From: Rhizobium mongolense subsp. loessense
GTDB taxonomy: Bacteria; Pseudomonadota; Alphaproteobacteria; Rhizobiales; Rhizobiaceae
Direction: 5' to 3'
Assembly (NCBI RefSeq): GCF_900099775.1
Contig: NZ_FMTM01000016.1
Span: 44,629-108,628 of the forward strand
Length of the DNA stretch: 64,000 nt
The notes beneath the pieces are model-generated. The model did not search any database, had not been told where the DNA came from, and saw only the letters and a list, made by a program, of their open reading frames with translations. The translations under genes were made by a program, and so were the position numbers. Of this stretch, positions 16,149 through 24,563 are shown one piece after another (within the stretch, counting starts at the first letter, position 1; each line of letters begins with the position of its first letter).

Positions 16149-17696
16149 ATGGGTCTCGACGATCAGCGGGAGGCAATAGCCTTCCTAAGCGATCCGAAAT
16201 CGTACGGTCTCAGCGTGCCGGTTGATGTGATCGAAACGCATATCTCGCGGATTTTTCTGGCAGGTCCGCGCGCCTACAAAATGAAGAAAGCGGTGAAGCT
16301 CCCTTATGTTGATTTCTCGACCGCAGCCCTGCGTTTGAATGCCTGCCAAAAGGAGGTGGAGCTGAACAGACTGACGGCGCCCGGCCTCTATCTCGGCGTC
16401 AAGACCCTCTCAAGGGACAAAGACGGCGCCGTCTGTTTCGCAAAAGACGGCACATGCATTGACGCCGTCGTCGAGATGACCCGCTTCGACCAGGATCTCT
16501 TATTCGACAGGCTTGCGGCAGCCGACAAGCTGACCGACGATTTGATGACGTCGACAGCGCGAATGATTGTACGCTACCATCAAGATGCGATTGTCACGCA
16601 AGGCAAGGATGGTGTGGCCGAGATGGAGGCGGTCCTGAGCGTCAACAGGGCGGGATTTGCGACCAGCACGCTCTTTACCGAAGACGAGATAGTTTCCCTT
16701 GACTGGCTTTTTCGACGCGCGCTTGAACGGCATGCGGATCGATTGCGGACGCGAGGTGCGACGGGACGTATAAGGCGATGCCACGGCGATCTGCATCTAC
16801 GCAATATTTGCCTTCTCGACGGCGAGCCGCGCCTGTTTGATTGCATCGAATTCAACGATGCTATCGCCACCGTCGACGTCCTTTACGACCTTGCCTTTCT
16901 GCTCATGGACCTTTGGCACCGAGGCCATCGTCATCATGCCAATCTGGTTGCTAACCGGTATTTCGACGAGTCCGACAATGAGGATGGCTTCACGCTCTTG
17001 CCTTTCTTCCTGGCGGTCCGCGCTGCGGTCAGGGCTCACGTGACGGCAACGCAAGCGGAAACTGCAAAGGAGAATATCGACGTGCTGCGCGCCGAAGCCC
17101 GTTCCTATTTCGCGTTGGCGCAAGAGCTGCTGGGAGCGCAGCCTCCACGGCTGATCGCACTCGGCGGGCTGAGTGGCTCCGGCAAGACAACGGTGGCTGA
17201 ACGCCTTGCACCCCACATCGGCACGGCGCCTGGCGCGCGCATCATCGAAAGCGACCGCCTGCGCAAGGCCATGCACGGCGTTCCTGCGGAAACGCGCCTT
17301 CCGAAGGCGGCCTACCGCCGAGAGGTGTCCCAGCGCGTATATACGGAAATGGTCCTGCGGACGGACGCCATTCTTTCCGACGGCGGATGCGTCGTGGCCG
17401 ATGCCGTCTTCGACGACGCCGGGCATCGGGCTGCCATCGAGACACCCGCGCGTCGGCGAAGCATCCGTTTCAGCGGGTTCTGGCTCGATGCTGAACCTGC
17501 CTTGTTATGGAAACGCGTGGAGGACCGGCGAGGTGGTCCTTCGGATGCGAGGCTCGAGGTCCTTGTGATGCAGCTTTCACGCCGGGTTGATGACCTCGCC
17601 TGGCGCAAGATCGATGCCTCCAAAAGCGCTGACCTCATCTGCGACGAGATTCTTGCGGAATCGATGTCCGATGAGCCGGCCACGGCAGGAACTTGA
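16149..17696 (+). CDS. Bifunctional aminoglycoside-phosphotransferase-like / P-loop kinase protein
   Basis: A 515-residue two-domain protein, ATG 16149 behind GGAG. The N-terminal half (1-330) is an APH-fold kinase with the catalytic loop CHGDLHLRNI and metal-binding FDCIEFND. The C-terminal half (about 335-500) is an AAA/gluconate-kinase-like domain with Walker A GGLSGSGKTT. This COG2187-COG0645 fusion occurs in many bacteria with unknown substrate. M. tuberculosis Rv2004c, a DosR-regulon member, has the same architecture as I recall. The upstream perfect FixK/FNR box points to low-oxygen induction here too. Antibiotic resistance should not be assumed from the APH fold. Confidence 0.9.
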   Translation: MGLDDQREAIAFLSDPKSYGLSVPVDVIETHISRIFLAGPRAYKMKKAVKLPYVDFSTAALRLNACQKEVELNRLTAPGLYLGVKTLSRDKDGAVCFAKDGTCIDAVVEMTRFDQDLLFDRLAAADKLTDDLMTSTARMIVRYHQDAIVTQGKDGVAEMEAVLSVNRAGFATSTLFTEDEIVSLDWLFRRALERHADRLRTRGATGRIRRCHGDLHLRNICLLDGEPRLFDCIEFNDAIATVDVLYDLAFLLMDLWHRGHRHHANLVANRYFDESDNEDGFTLLPFFLAVRAAVRAHVTATQAETAKENIDVLRAEARSYFALAQELLGAQPPRLIALGGLSGSGKTTVAERLAPHIGTAPGARIIESDRLRKAMHGVPAETRLPKAAYRREVSQRVYTEMVLRTDAILSDGGCVVADAVFDDAGHRAAIETPARRRSIRFSGFWLDAEPALLWKRVEDRRGGPSDARLEVLVMQLSRRVDDLAWRKIDASKSADLICDEILAESMSDEPATAGT

Positions 17697-17739
17697 AATT
17701 TCCGAACCGCCTGCAATGCGGCAGTCGTGACCTAGAGAT

Positions 17740-17753
17740 TTGATGCGAATCAA
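17740..17753 (+). promoter_or_regulatory. FixK/FNR box (perfect) upstream of the CoA-ligase/GNAT gene
   Basis: TTGATGCGAATCAA, 10 of 10, 113 bases before the ATG at 17867. Confidence 0.75.
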
Positions 17754-17866
17754 AGCCAGCCGCTATCGCAGCGCTAAGGTCGAGCCCGTGCGTTTCAGCG
17801 TGGCTCGCGCGGCCGTCAAGGCTCGCAAGCCAAAACCGTCTGCCGCTCAAGGTGAAAGGGCGCCGA

Positions 17867-20573
17867 ATGTCGATCAAGAACCTTGCGCCGCTGCTTCACC
17901 CTCGATCGATTGCCATTATCGGCGCCTCTACGCGGCCGGACGCGATCGGTTCAAAGATTCTGGACAATGTGCTGCGCAGGATTTGCCGGTGACATCTGGC
18001 CGGTCAACCCGAAGCACCCGCAAATTCTCGAGCAAAGCTGCTATCCAAGCGTCTCTGCATTGCCTGCCGCGCCCGACATCGCAATTGTTGCGACACCGGC
18101 GCCGACGATCCCGTCGCTTCTTCACCATTTGGGAGAGAAGGGAACGAAGATCGCGGTTCTTGTCAGCGCAGGACTGTCGGACAAGAACGGTCTCAGGCAA
18201 GCCGCGCTTGAGGCGAGCAAACCTTACGGCTTGCGGCTCTTCGGGCCAAACGTCGTTGGCTTGATCCTGCCGACGGCAAATCTCAATGCAAGCTTCGTGC
18301 TCACAGGTGCCAGCCGCGGCAACATTGGGCTGCTATCCCAATCCGGCGCTATCGTAAGCTCTCTTCTTGATTGGGCAGCCGATCACGATATCGGTTTTTC
18401 AAAGGTCATTTCGCTTGGCGATATGATCGATGTCGATATTGGCGATGCGATTGATCTCCTGGCGACCGATCACGACACGTCTGCAATCATCATATATCTG
18501 GAATCCATCGTTAATCCGAGGAAGTTCATCTCTGCCGCGCGTGCGGCGGGGCGCCTGAAGCCGTTGATCGCCATCGTCCCGGGCCGCCATAAGGCTGCTG
18601 CTGCGGCAGCGGCGACCCACACTGGTGCGCTCGCCAGCAACAACCGCATTCTTGATGCGGTCCTGAAAAGGGCCGGGATCATTCGGGTCATGACGCTTTC
18701 GGAGCTGTTTGCCGCAGCCGAGATCACCGCGCGCTTCCCGCCGCTCTCGCCTGCGCATATCGCCATCGTTACCAATGGCGGTGGAGCTGGTGTGCTTGCG
18801 GTCGACAGCCTTCTCGACAAGAGCGAGGTGCTTGCATCATTGACGGCAGAAACGGTGGCCGATCTCGACCGGCTGCTCCCGGGCGGATGGTCCAGGAGCA
18901 ATCCCGTCGATGTCGCGGGCGATGCAACACCCGACCGCTACGCTGCAGCAGTCAGGACGACCGCGGCCGATAGCGGGGTGGATGCCATTCTTGCCTTGCA
19001 TTGCCCGGTACAGGCTGCGCCGCCGGCTGCGACCGCCCTGGCGGTTGCAGGCATAGTGCAGGAGGGCACATTGGCCGGAAAGCCGCTGCTCACCTGCTTC
19101 CTGGGCGGGAAAGCGGCCAGGGGCGGCCGCCAGATTCTGCGCGGTGCTGGCATCTCCGACCATGAAATGCCCGACGACGCGATAGCCGCCCTTCATATTC
19201 TCGCCCAGTGGGGCCGGCGCAAGGAGCAACTCACGCACATTGCGGGTTCGACCACCAAAGAGATCAGCTTCGATCGAAATGCAGCTTTCGGCATATTTGA
19301 GGAAGCGGCGAGCGAGGGGAGGGCTATGCTGACAGAGATCGAAGCAAAAGGCGTGCTTAGGGCTTACGGGATTCCAGTTCCCGAACATCTCGTTGCTGAA
19401 ACGATCGCGGCCGTCGACAACCTTGCGACGAGAATGTTGCGGCACCATCGAGCCATCGTCTTGAAGATCCTGTCGCGGAAAATTACCCATAAATCGGACA
19501 TTGGTGGCGTCGCCTTGAATCTCACAAGCACGGCCGAGGTGCGCCGGGCCGCCCGTAAAATGAAAGCAGCGGCAACGACGGCAGGTTTTGCCGACCAGAT
19601 CGACGGATATGTCCTCCAGCCGATGGTCAAGGTCGACAATGGGTTCGAACTTCTGGCGGGACTTTCGGCTGATGCCGTATTTGGGCCAGCCATCGTGTTC
19701 GGGGCTGGAGGCATTGCAGTCGAGCAGACCGACGACATCGCCACGGGCCTACCGCCTCTTGATGACGGCCTGGCAGACGATCTGATCAAAGCCACCCGCA
19801 TCGACCGGCTGTTGCAAGGCTTTCGTCACATTCCGGCCGCAGATCGTGAGGCCATCAAAAAAGTGCTTCTCGCGCTGTCGCAGATGGCGGTCGATTTTCC
19901 GTTCGTTCGTGCTGTCGATATCAATCCGCTGGTCGCCGGATCTCGAACAATCATCGCCCTCGACGCCCGCATCGAGATCGATCCATCCAGATTGCGGGAA
20001 CCAGCGCCGAACCGGAACCTGGTGATCAGGCCATATCCGGCCGGGTGGAGCCGCGACGTCACCTTGAGCGGGCAATGCTTCTCCTTGCGCCCGATCCTTC
20101 CATTGGACGCCGAGCTATATGCGGGGCTGCTGGAGCAGACAACGGCAGACGATTTGCGGATGCGTTTTTTTGGGCAGGCCAGGCTTTCCGAGGCGGCAAT
20201 CGTCCGCATGACACATATCGACTATGAGCGGGAGATGGCCTTCGTGGCGATCGATCCGGCAGGGCAGCTTGCGGGCGTTTCGCGTCTCGTGATCGATGCA
20301 GGGCGGGAGTGGGGCGAGTACGGACTGCTTGTCAGGAGCGACCAACAGCGCATCGGCTTGGGAACGGCGCTCTTGCAACAGCTCCTGATGTTTGCGCGTG
20401 CTGAAGGTCTGACGGAGGTCCGTGGCACCGTTCTACGCGGCAACGAAAAGATGCTCGGGCTGTGCCGCAAGCTTGGATTTCAGGTGGCGACCTCAACGTG
20501 CGATGCCGGGCTGAAACAAGTGCGCATCGCGCTTGACGGTCCGAATGCGGCAAGAGGTGTGGTCCAAGCGTGA
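17867..20573 (+). pseudogene. Acetate-CoA ligase (ADP-forming)-like protein with C-terminal GNAT domain, frameshifted near the N-terminus
   Basis: ATG 17867, behind AAGGTGAAAGGG, starts the expected CoA-binding domain (LLHPRSIAIIGASTRPDAIGS, ILDNVLR). This frame stops at about 17991. From about 17970 the family continues in another frame: AGFAGDIWPVNPKHP, then LSQSGAIVSSLLDWA, the ATP-grasp domain (ILSRKITHKSDIGGVAL) and a C-terminal GNAT acetyltransferase (QQRIGLGTALLQQLL) to 20573. About 900 residues would be made if the frame were restored (a two-base loss after GTGCTGCGC is the simplest explanation). Such proteins act as protein lysine acetyltransferases (Pat-type) or CoA ligases. The FixK/FNR box upstream is intact. 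It is either inactivated or a sequencing artefact. Confidence 0.8.
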
Positions 20574-20621
20574 TGCAAACACGGGAGGCCATAAACTGCG
20601 ACGGTCATTTCCCAATCCACC

Positions 20622-20635
20622 TTGAGCGAGATCAA
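20622..20635 (+). promoter_or_regulatory. FixK/FNR box (9/10) upstream of the phasin-like gene
   Basis: TTGAGCGAGATCAA, one departure from consensus, 57 bases before the start. Confidence 0.65.
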
Positions 20636-20692
20636 GGACGAAGACGAAGAGATGGCGTAGCTCAATCATTTGAATAACCGCGGAGGCCGCAC

Positions 20693-21064
20693 ATGACCAG
20701 CCTGCAGATGTCACTTCCATTCTTGCAATTCAGCCCATTCGGTGCTGCCATTTTGGCAGGCACGAAGTTTCAGGCGGAGTTTGCCGGCGCGGCGCTTCGG
20801 TATCAGATCGAGGGCCTCTCGTTCTGGCTAGATCGCATTTACAAGGACGTCATATTCGCCAGCGCCCTCGCAAACCCTCAGGCGGTGCGTGACGCATCAG
20901 ACCTTATCAATGATTTCTCAACACAAATGATCACGGACTATGCACGCGAAACCAGCCGCATCTTTGCCGTTGCGGCAAAGACTGCAAACGAGACCGCGAC
21001 AATCGCACACGTCGAGGCTTTGCGAACGATCGAGGACATCGCCGCCAGTTCGGTTGCTCCCTGA
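20693..21064 (+). CDS. Phasin-like small protein
   Basis: A 123-residue, almost entirely helical protein. ATG 20693 follows GGAGGC. The stretch LPFLQFSPFGAAILAGTKF, then QIEGLSFWLDRIYKDV and FSTQMITDYARETSRIF, resembles phasin-type proteins that coat polyhydroxybutyrate granules; the similarity is by pattern only. Polymer storage is typical of oxygen-limited rhizobia, which fits the FixK/FNR box directly upstream. It stands alone with its own box. Confidence 0.6.
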   Translation: MTSLQMSLPFLQFSPFGAAILAGTKFQAEFAGAALRYQIEGLSFWLDRIYKDVIFASALANPQAVRDASDLINDFSTQMITDYARETSRIFAVAAKTANETATIAHVEALRTIEDIAASSVAP

Positions 21065-21577
21065 CGCCTGCAATGGGTCCGTCCGTCATCTGCCAGCTTC
21101 GCGTTGCGGCCTTGCTCTCCCTGGCCTCTGCGCCGTGAAGATCGGCTCGTGCATCTTCTCGTGAAGAAGTACTTCATCGGCGGCCGGCGGGCGGCAGGGA
21201 GGTCGGCGACGATCGCCTGCAGCGGATTCGCTTCTTCCGGCAAGACAAGGACGGTTGCCACAGCTCGTACACGTCAACAAGGATGCCATGAGGACACTGG
21301 TTGAGGAGCCATTCTCGCTTGTCGGCCGATCGCATAGGCGGGAGCTTTCGGCTGTCCCTCCTAGCCGTTCAGCTATCGGTTCCCATCACCAGGACCACGC
21401 AGAGGACTCTCGCCTCAAGTCATGGCCGGATTCCATCCCGGCCAAAGCGGTGCTCTCACCGCACGCAATGCCGGCGCACAACACGAAAGGGAGGGGTTCC
21501 CCGGTTGCCCCTCCCTTTCCCGCCGGCCCCCAGATTCAGTCCCATCGAGACTGAGCCGGCGGATGCGCCCTGCGCAT
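21065..21577. other. Non-coding stretch between phasin-like gene and hsp20
   Basis: No convincing gene. Several open frames exist but lack ribosome sites and family resemblance. A strong hairpin lies at 21485-21519. Confidence 0.45.
21485..21519 (-). terminator. Strong hairpin downstream of hsp20
   Basis: Arms GAAAGGGAGGGG and CCCCTCCCTTTC (12 bp) flank an 11-base loop, about 60 bases after the hsp20 stop on the minus strand. No clear U-run follows, so it may act with Rho or as an mRNA-stabilising end. Confidence 0.5.
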
Positions 21578-22087
21578 TCAAGTTGCCTTGATCGAGATTT
21601 TTTTGCCGTTCTGCTGCGCGCCTGGCGTCTTCGCAAGGACGACCTTCAGGATACCGTTCGCAAACGACGCATCTATCTTATCTGCATCGACACCATCGGG
21701 GAGCTGGAGGCTACGCTCGAAGGAGCCATAGCGGCGTTCGGAAAGGAAGTATTCCTTTTCCGTCTGCTCTTTACTTTCCTGCTTCTCGCCTTTGATGGTC
21801 AGTATGCCGTTTGTCAGCGTCACATCGAGCTCGTTTGCTTCGATGCCCGGCAGCTCGGCGGTGAGCTCATAGGCATTGTCGGTTTCGGCGAAATCGATCG
21901 CGGGGACACCGCGCGTGTAGGCGGCTGGCAAGCGGGAAAATGATGTCCGATCGAAGAACCCCGGATTGAACTCGTTGAAAACCCGATCGATCTCCGACCT
22001 GAGGCTTTCAAAGGGTGACCATCTTGGTGTCGTGGGTGTGACACTCTTGTCCGTGCTCGCAGGGAGCTTGGTTGCCATATTGGCCAT
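21578..22087 (-). CDS. Hsp20 / alpha-crystallin family small heat-shock protein (second copy)
   Basis: A 169-residue small heat-shock protein. ATG 22087 follows GAGGAG; a longer in-frame extension is unlikely. The N-terminal arm contains WSPFESLRSEIDRVFNEF. The alpha-crystallin domain spans about 60-160 (IDFAETDNAYELTAELPGI, GILTIKGEKQ, GILKVVLAK). The I-x-I anchor is ISI near the end. A perfect FixK/FNR box lies 111 bases upstream, shared with the divergent usp gene. It is a paralogue of the 6877 copy. Confidence 0.95.
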   Translation of the reverse strand: MANMATKLPASTDKSVTPTTPRWSPFESLRSEIDRVFNEFNPGFFDRTSFSRLPAAYTRGVPAIDFAETDNAYELTAELPGIEANELDVTLTNGILTIKGEKQESKEQTEKEYFLSERRYGSFERSLQLPDGVDADKIDASFANGILKVVLAKTPGAQQNGKKISIKAT

Positions 22088-22197
22088 GGCTTTCTCCTCA
22101 TCGTTACGGTGACCGCAAAAAAGCATTCCTCATCGGCGGCCACTTTCTCGTCTTCGTAAGACGCAGGCTCTTCATAAACCAACCGCCAGGCGGCACA

Positions 22198-22211
22198 TTG
22201 ATCAGCATCAA
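22198..22211 (+). promoter_or_regulatory. FixK/FNR box (perfect) between hsp20 and usp
   Basis: TTGATCAGCATCAA, 10 of 10 and identical to the box at 10615. It lies 111 bases from the hsp20 start and 159 bases from the usp start, so it may serve both directions. Confidence 0.75.
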
Positions 22212-22369
22212 TCACGCGGGCCATGCTTTGCGAATTTCGTGCCGGGCACAGGACCCTTTTGGTGGACGGAGCAATTGCGAACCTAGCCAACGTCATTTGC
22301 GCAAGATCAACGCGAGCATGAGTCATTCGGATAGCCTTCCAGCCTACAACCGAGATGAGGAGATACGTC

Positions 22370-23191
22370 ATGAGAGTTCAGTTCCACCTGCCTTTGCTCA
22401 CCTATCCCGACCCCAGCTCTTTTGCTCTGATCCAGAATGCCATCGACTTTGCACGGCGCCAGGAAGCGCAGCTTCATGTCAGCGTGTTCGAGGTCAAGAT
22501 TCCGAGGGTGTCTCCGCCATTTCCACCCATCGTCGATGTCGATAAAATGAGCGCTGACGCAGAGCGCTCCAGCCGCGCTTGCGCTACCGCACTGATCGAA
22601 ACCGTGCGAGATTATGCCCATAAGGCCGACCAGGCAGCGGCGATTTCATCATTTGAGGCGACCGAGCCGCTCGTCGGCGACAGGATTGCCGAGATCTCGC
22701 GTATTTACGACCTCTCGATCATGGAAACCTCGCCAATCACCAGTTCCGTCATCGAACGCGTTCTGTTTCAGAGCGGGCGACCGCTACTGTTGTTCCCGGC
22801 AGACAATTGTTGCGGACGAATCGATACGGTCGCAATCGCCTGGGACGGCAGCGCGACATTGGCGCGGGCGCTGACCGGCGCGCGCGCGTTCTTGGACAAC
22901 GCTTCCAAAGCTGTGCTCATCTCGGTCACGGACGACAAGGCGATAGACGCCGACCTTCGCGATCGCTTCGCGACACTCATCCGCGCTGGCGGCCTTGCTG
23001 TCGAGATCGTCGATGCGCAATCGCAAGGGACACCCGTAGCAGCCAAAATACAATCCGTCGCCGCTGAATCGCGAGCAGACTTGCTGATCACTGGAGGCTT
23101 TGGCCACTCAAGACTGCGCGAACTCATTCTGGGGGGCGTGACACGATCGCTGCTTAACGGCCTAGAAGTACCGGTTCTCCTATGCCATTGA
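22370..23191 (+). CDS. Universal stress protein, two USP domains
   Basis: A 273-residue tandem-USP protein. ATG 22370 follows GAGGAG; an ATG five codons earlier overlaps that site. Domain 1 starts VQFHLPLLTYPDPSS. Domain 2 has IDTVAIAWDGSATLARAL and the nucleotide loop LITGGFGHSRLRELILGGVTRSLL. It pairs in sequence with the usp at 26859 (same LPLxTYPD start), forming a second usp subtype distinct from the 9553/10676 pair. Confidence 0.9.
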   Translation: MRVQFHLPLLTYPDPSSFALIQNAIDFARRQEAQLHVSVFEVKIPRVSPPFPPIVDVDKMSADAERSSRACATALIETVRDYAHKADQAAAISSFEATEPLVGDRIAEISRIYDLSIMETSPITSSVIERVLFQSGRPLLLFPADNCCGRIDTVAIAWDGSATLARALTGARAFLDNASKAVLISVTDDKAIDADLRDRFATLIRAGGLAVEIVDAQSQGTPVAAKIQSVAAESRADLLITGGFGHSRLRELILGGVTRSLLNGLEVPVLLCH

Positions 23192-23294
23192 ACGTCAGGC
23201 CTCCGCTTGGCAGTCAAGACAGAACCAGGCGGGCCGATAGGGGCCGGGCCGAGTTCACTGTCGGTTGCTCGATCCGCTGACGGCCTGAGCCTTC

Positions 23295-23600
23295 TTAAAG
23301 GAGATCCTTGCCGCCAAGCCCCACGAACTCAATGCGAAAGCCTTGAGCGCGTGCATTTTTGATAAATCGATCGGCGCTCAAGACGTCGACAACGATGCTG
23401 CCGCCGAGACAATGACCGAGAGGTTCGCATAGTTCCTTACGCACCCAGGCATCGGCGCGGGGCGAGCGGATTGAAATTTCCCATCGATCGACCGCTATCC
23501 TGTCGAGCGTGAGGTCGCAGTCGCAGTGATGCGGCACAGGACACCCTGCCCCGGCAAGCAATGCCTCGCCAGTCCGCGAGCAATTTGGACCGATCGTCAT
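23295..23600 (-). CDS. Hypothetical protein with Cys-rich N-terminus
   Basis: A 101-residue protein, ATG 23600 behind AAAGGAG. It has a cysteine/histidine cluster near the start (GCPVPHHCDCDL) and two further cysteines (ELCEPLGHC), then a short alpha/beta tail. No family is recognised. The Cys/His cluster could bind a metal. It lies 66 bases downstream of another unknown gene on the same strand and probably shares its FixK/FNR-type promoter at 24037. Confidence 0.6.
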   Translation of the reverse strand: MTIGPNCSRTGEALLAGAGCPVPHHCDCDLTLDRIAVDRWEISIRSPRADAWVRKELCEPLGHCLGGSIVVDVLSADRFIKNARAQGFRIEFVGLGGKDLL

Positions 23601-23666
23601 TGATACGCTCCTTTGCCTCGTTGTCACGATGTCCCGAGCCTCGCCGCAAGCCGGTCTCTCTTTGTT

Positions 23667-23981
23667 TTAAGTTGAAGCGTCGCGAATTGCATCGAGATCC
23701 TCGGCCTGCTCCTGCGCGCTCTTCAGCAACTCCTCCGCATATTTCTCGGCCGAGGAGATATCGGCTCCACTCAGCTTGGCATCGCGGCACTTGCGGTCGA
23801 CGGCATGCCGCAGCGCTTCCATCAGGGCAGATCGCTCTTGCGGATCATGAAGGCGAAGAAGACGTGTGAGCGCCGTCACAGCGACAAGCTCGAGGATCAT
23901 CATTCGGCCTTCGATTTCGCCGAGCGAGGGGATTGCCTTGCCGGGTTCACCTCCAAGGCGGTCGCGTTTGGCCCTGAGCAT
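23667..23981 (-). CDS. Hypothetical helical protein
   Basis: A 104-residue, highly charged and probably all-helical protein. ATG 23981 was chosen because AAAGGA precedes it and longer starts would run through the FixK/FNR box. Features are IEGRMMILELVAVTALTRLL and a C-terminal AEKYAEELLKSAQEQAEDL. No family was recognised. The perfect box 55 bases upstream makes it a probable member of the oxygen-responsive set. Confidence 0.6.
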   Translation of the reverse strand: MLRAKRDRLGGEPGKAIPSLGEIEGRMMILELVAVTALTRLLRLHDPQERSALMEALRHAVDRKCRDAKLSGADISSAEKYAEELLKSAQEQAEDLDAIRDAST

Positions 23982-24036
23982 GGTCAGATCCTTTGTAAAG
24001 ACATTCGTATAGTCTGCGGAAACTCCGCCAGCCGCT

Positions 24037-24050
24037 TTGATCCGCATCAA
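24037..24050 (-). promoter_or_regulatory. FixK/FNR box (perfect) upstream of the two unknown genes
   Basis: Read on the plus strand it is TTGATCCGCATCAA, 10 of 10, 55 bases upstream of the 23981 start. Confidence 0.75.
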
Positions 24051-24089
24051 CCAGACAAGAATCATGCCGGGGATAGACAGGTCCAGCGA

Positions 24090-24563
24090 TCATGCCACCT
24101 TTTCCGGCTTCCACGCGTCACCAATTGCTTTTCTTCCCGTCAGTTCCTGCACGATCACGCGAAAGAACACGACGGTAGGCATGACTTCAAGTTCGCGGGA
24201 TTGCGGTTTTGACCCACCCGGCTCCCACCAGTCGTTGTGGTCTTGAAGGGCCGCCCAGGCGCGCATTCGCTCGTCGTGCCACTCTTCGGTGTCAGGTAGC
24301 TCCTGGTATGTCCCCCGCGCAATGACGCTCGCCCAGTGGCGATCGTCCTGGAATTCATCGACCTCGATGCAGACATGCGGATTGTCCCGTATCCACTCCA
24401 CCTTCTGACCAGGCAACGAGAAGCCGTAAAACCAGTTTCCAGCAAACGCATAGTGTATGGGCACGACATATGCCCAGTTGTCCTTCGTACATGCCAGTCT
24501 GCCAAGGCGGTGGCTGGAGAGGAAATCTACGCATTCCTGCCATTTCATCTCAGTGATGATCAT
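24090..24563 (-). CDS. Pyridoxamine 5'-phosphate oxidase-family flavoprotein
   Basis: A 157-residue split-barrel FMN-binding protein. ATG 24563 follows AAAAGGAG. It shows the family pattern: LGRLACTKDNWAYVVPIHYAF, WIRDNPHVCIEVDEF, WASVIARGTYQELPD and DHNDWWEPG. It should bind FMN or F420-like cofactors; the substrate is unknown and vitamin B6 synthesis should not be assumed. It is paralogous to the gene at 33853. Its start overlaps the end of the upstream ATPase frame by 14 bases, and a FixK/FNR box lies inside that frame's 3' end. The DosR regulon also contains PNPOx-type proteins. Confidence 0.88.
   Translation of the reverse strand: MIITEMKWQECVDFLSSHRLGRLACTKDNWAYVVPIHYAFAGNWFYGFSLPGQKVEWIRDNPHVCIEVDEFQDDRHWASVIARGTYQELPDTEEWHDERMRAWAALQDHNDWWEPGGSKPQSRELEVMPTVVFFRVIVQELTGRKAIGDAWKPEKVA

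Noticed and set aside
24037..24065. Longer start for the 23667-23981 gene at 24065
   Set aside because: It would place the perfect FixK/FNR box inside the coding region and lacks a ribosome site; ATG 23981 has AAAGGA.
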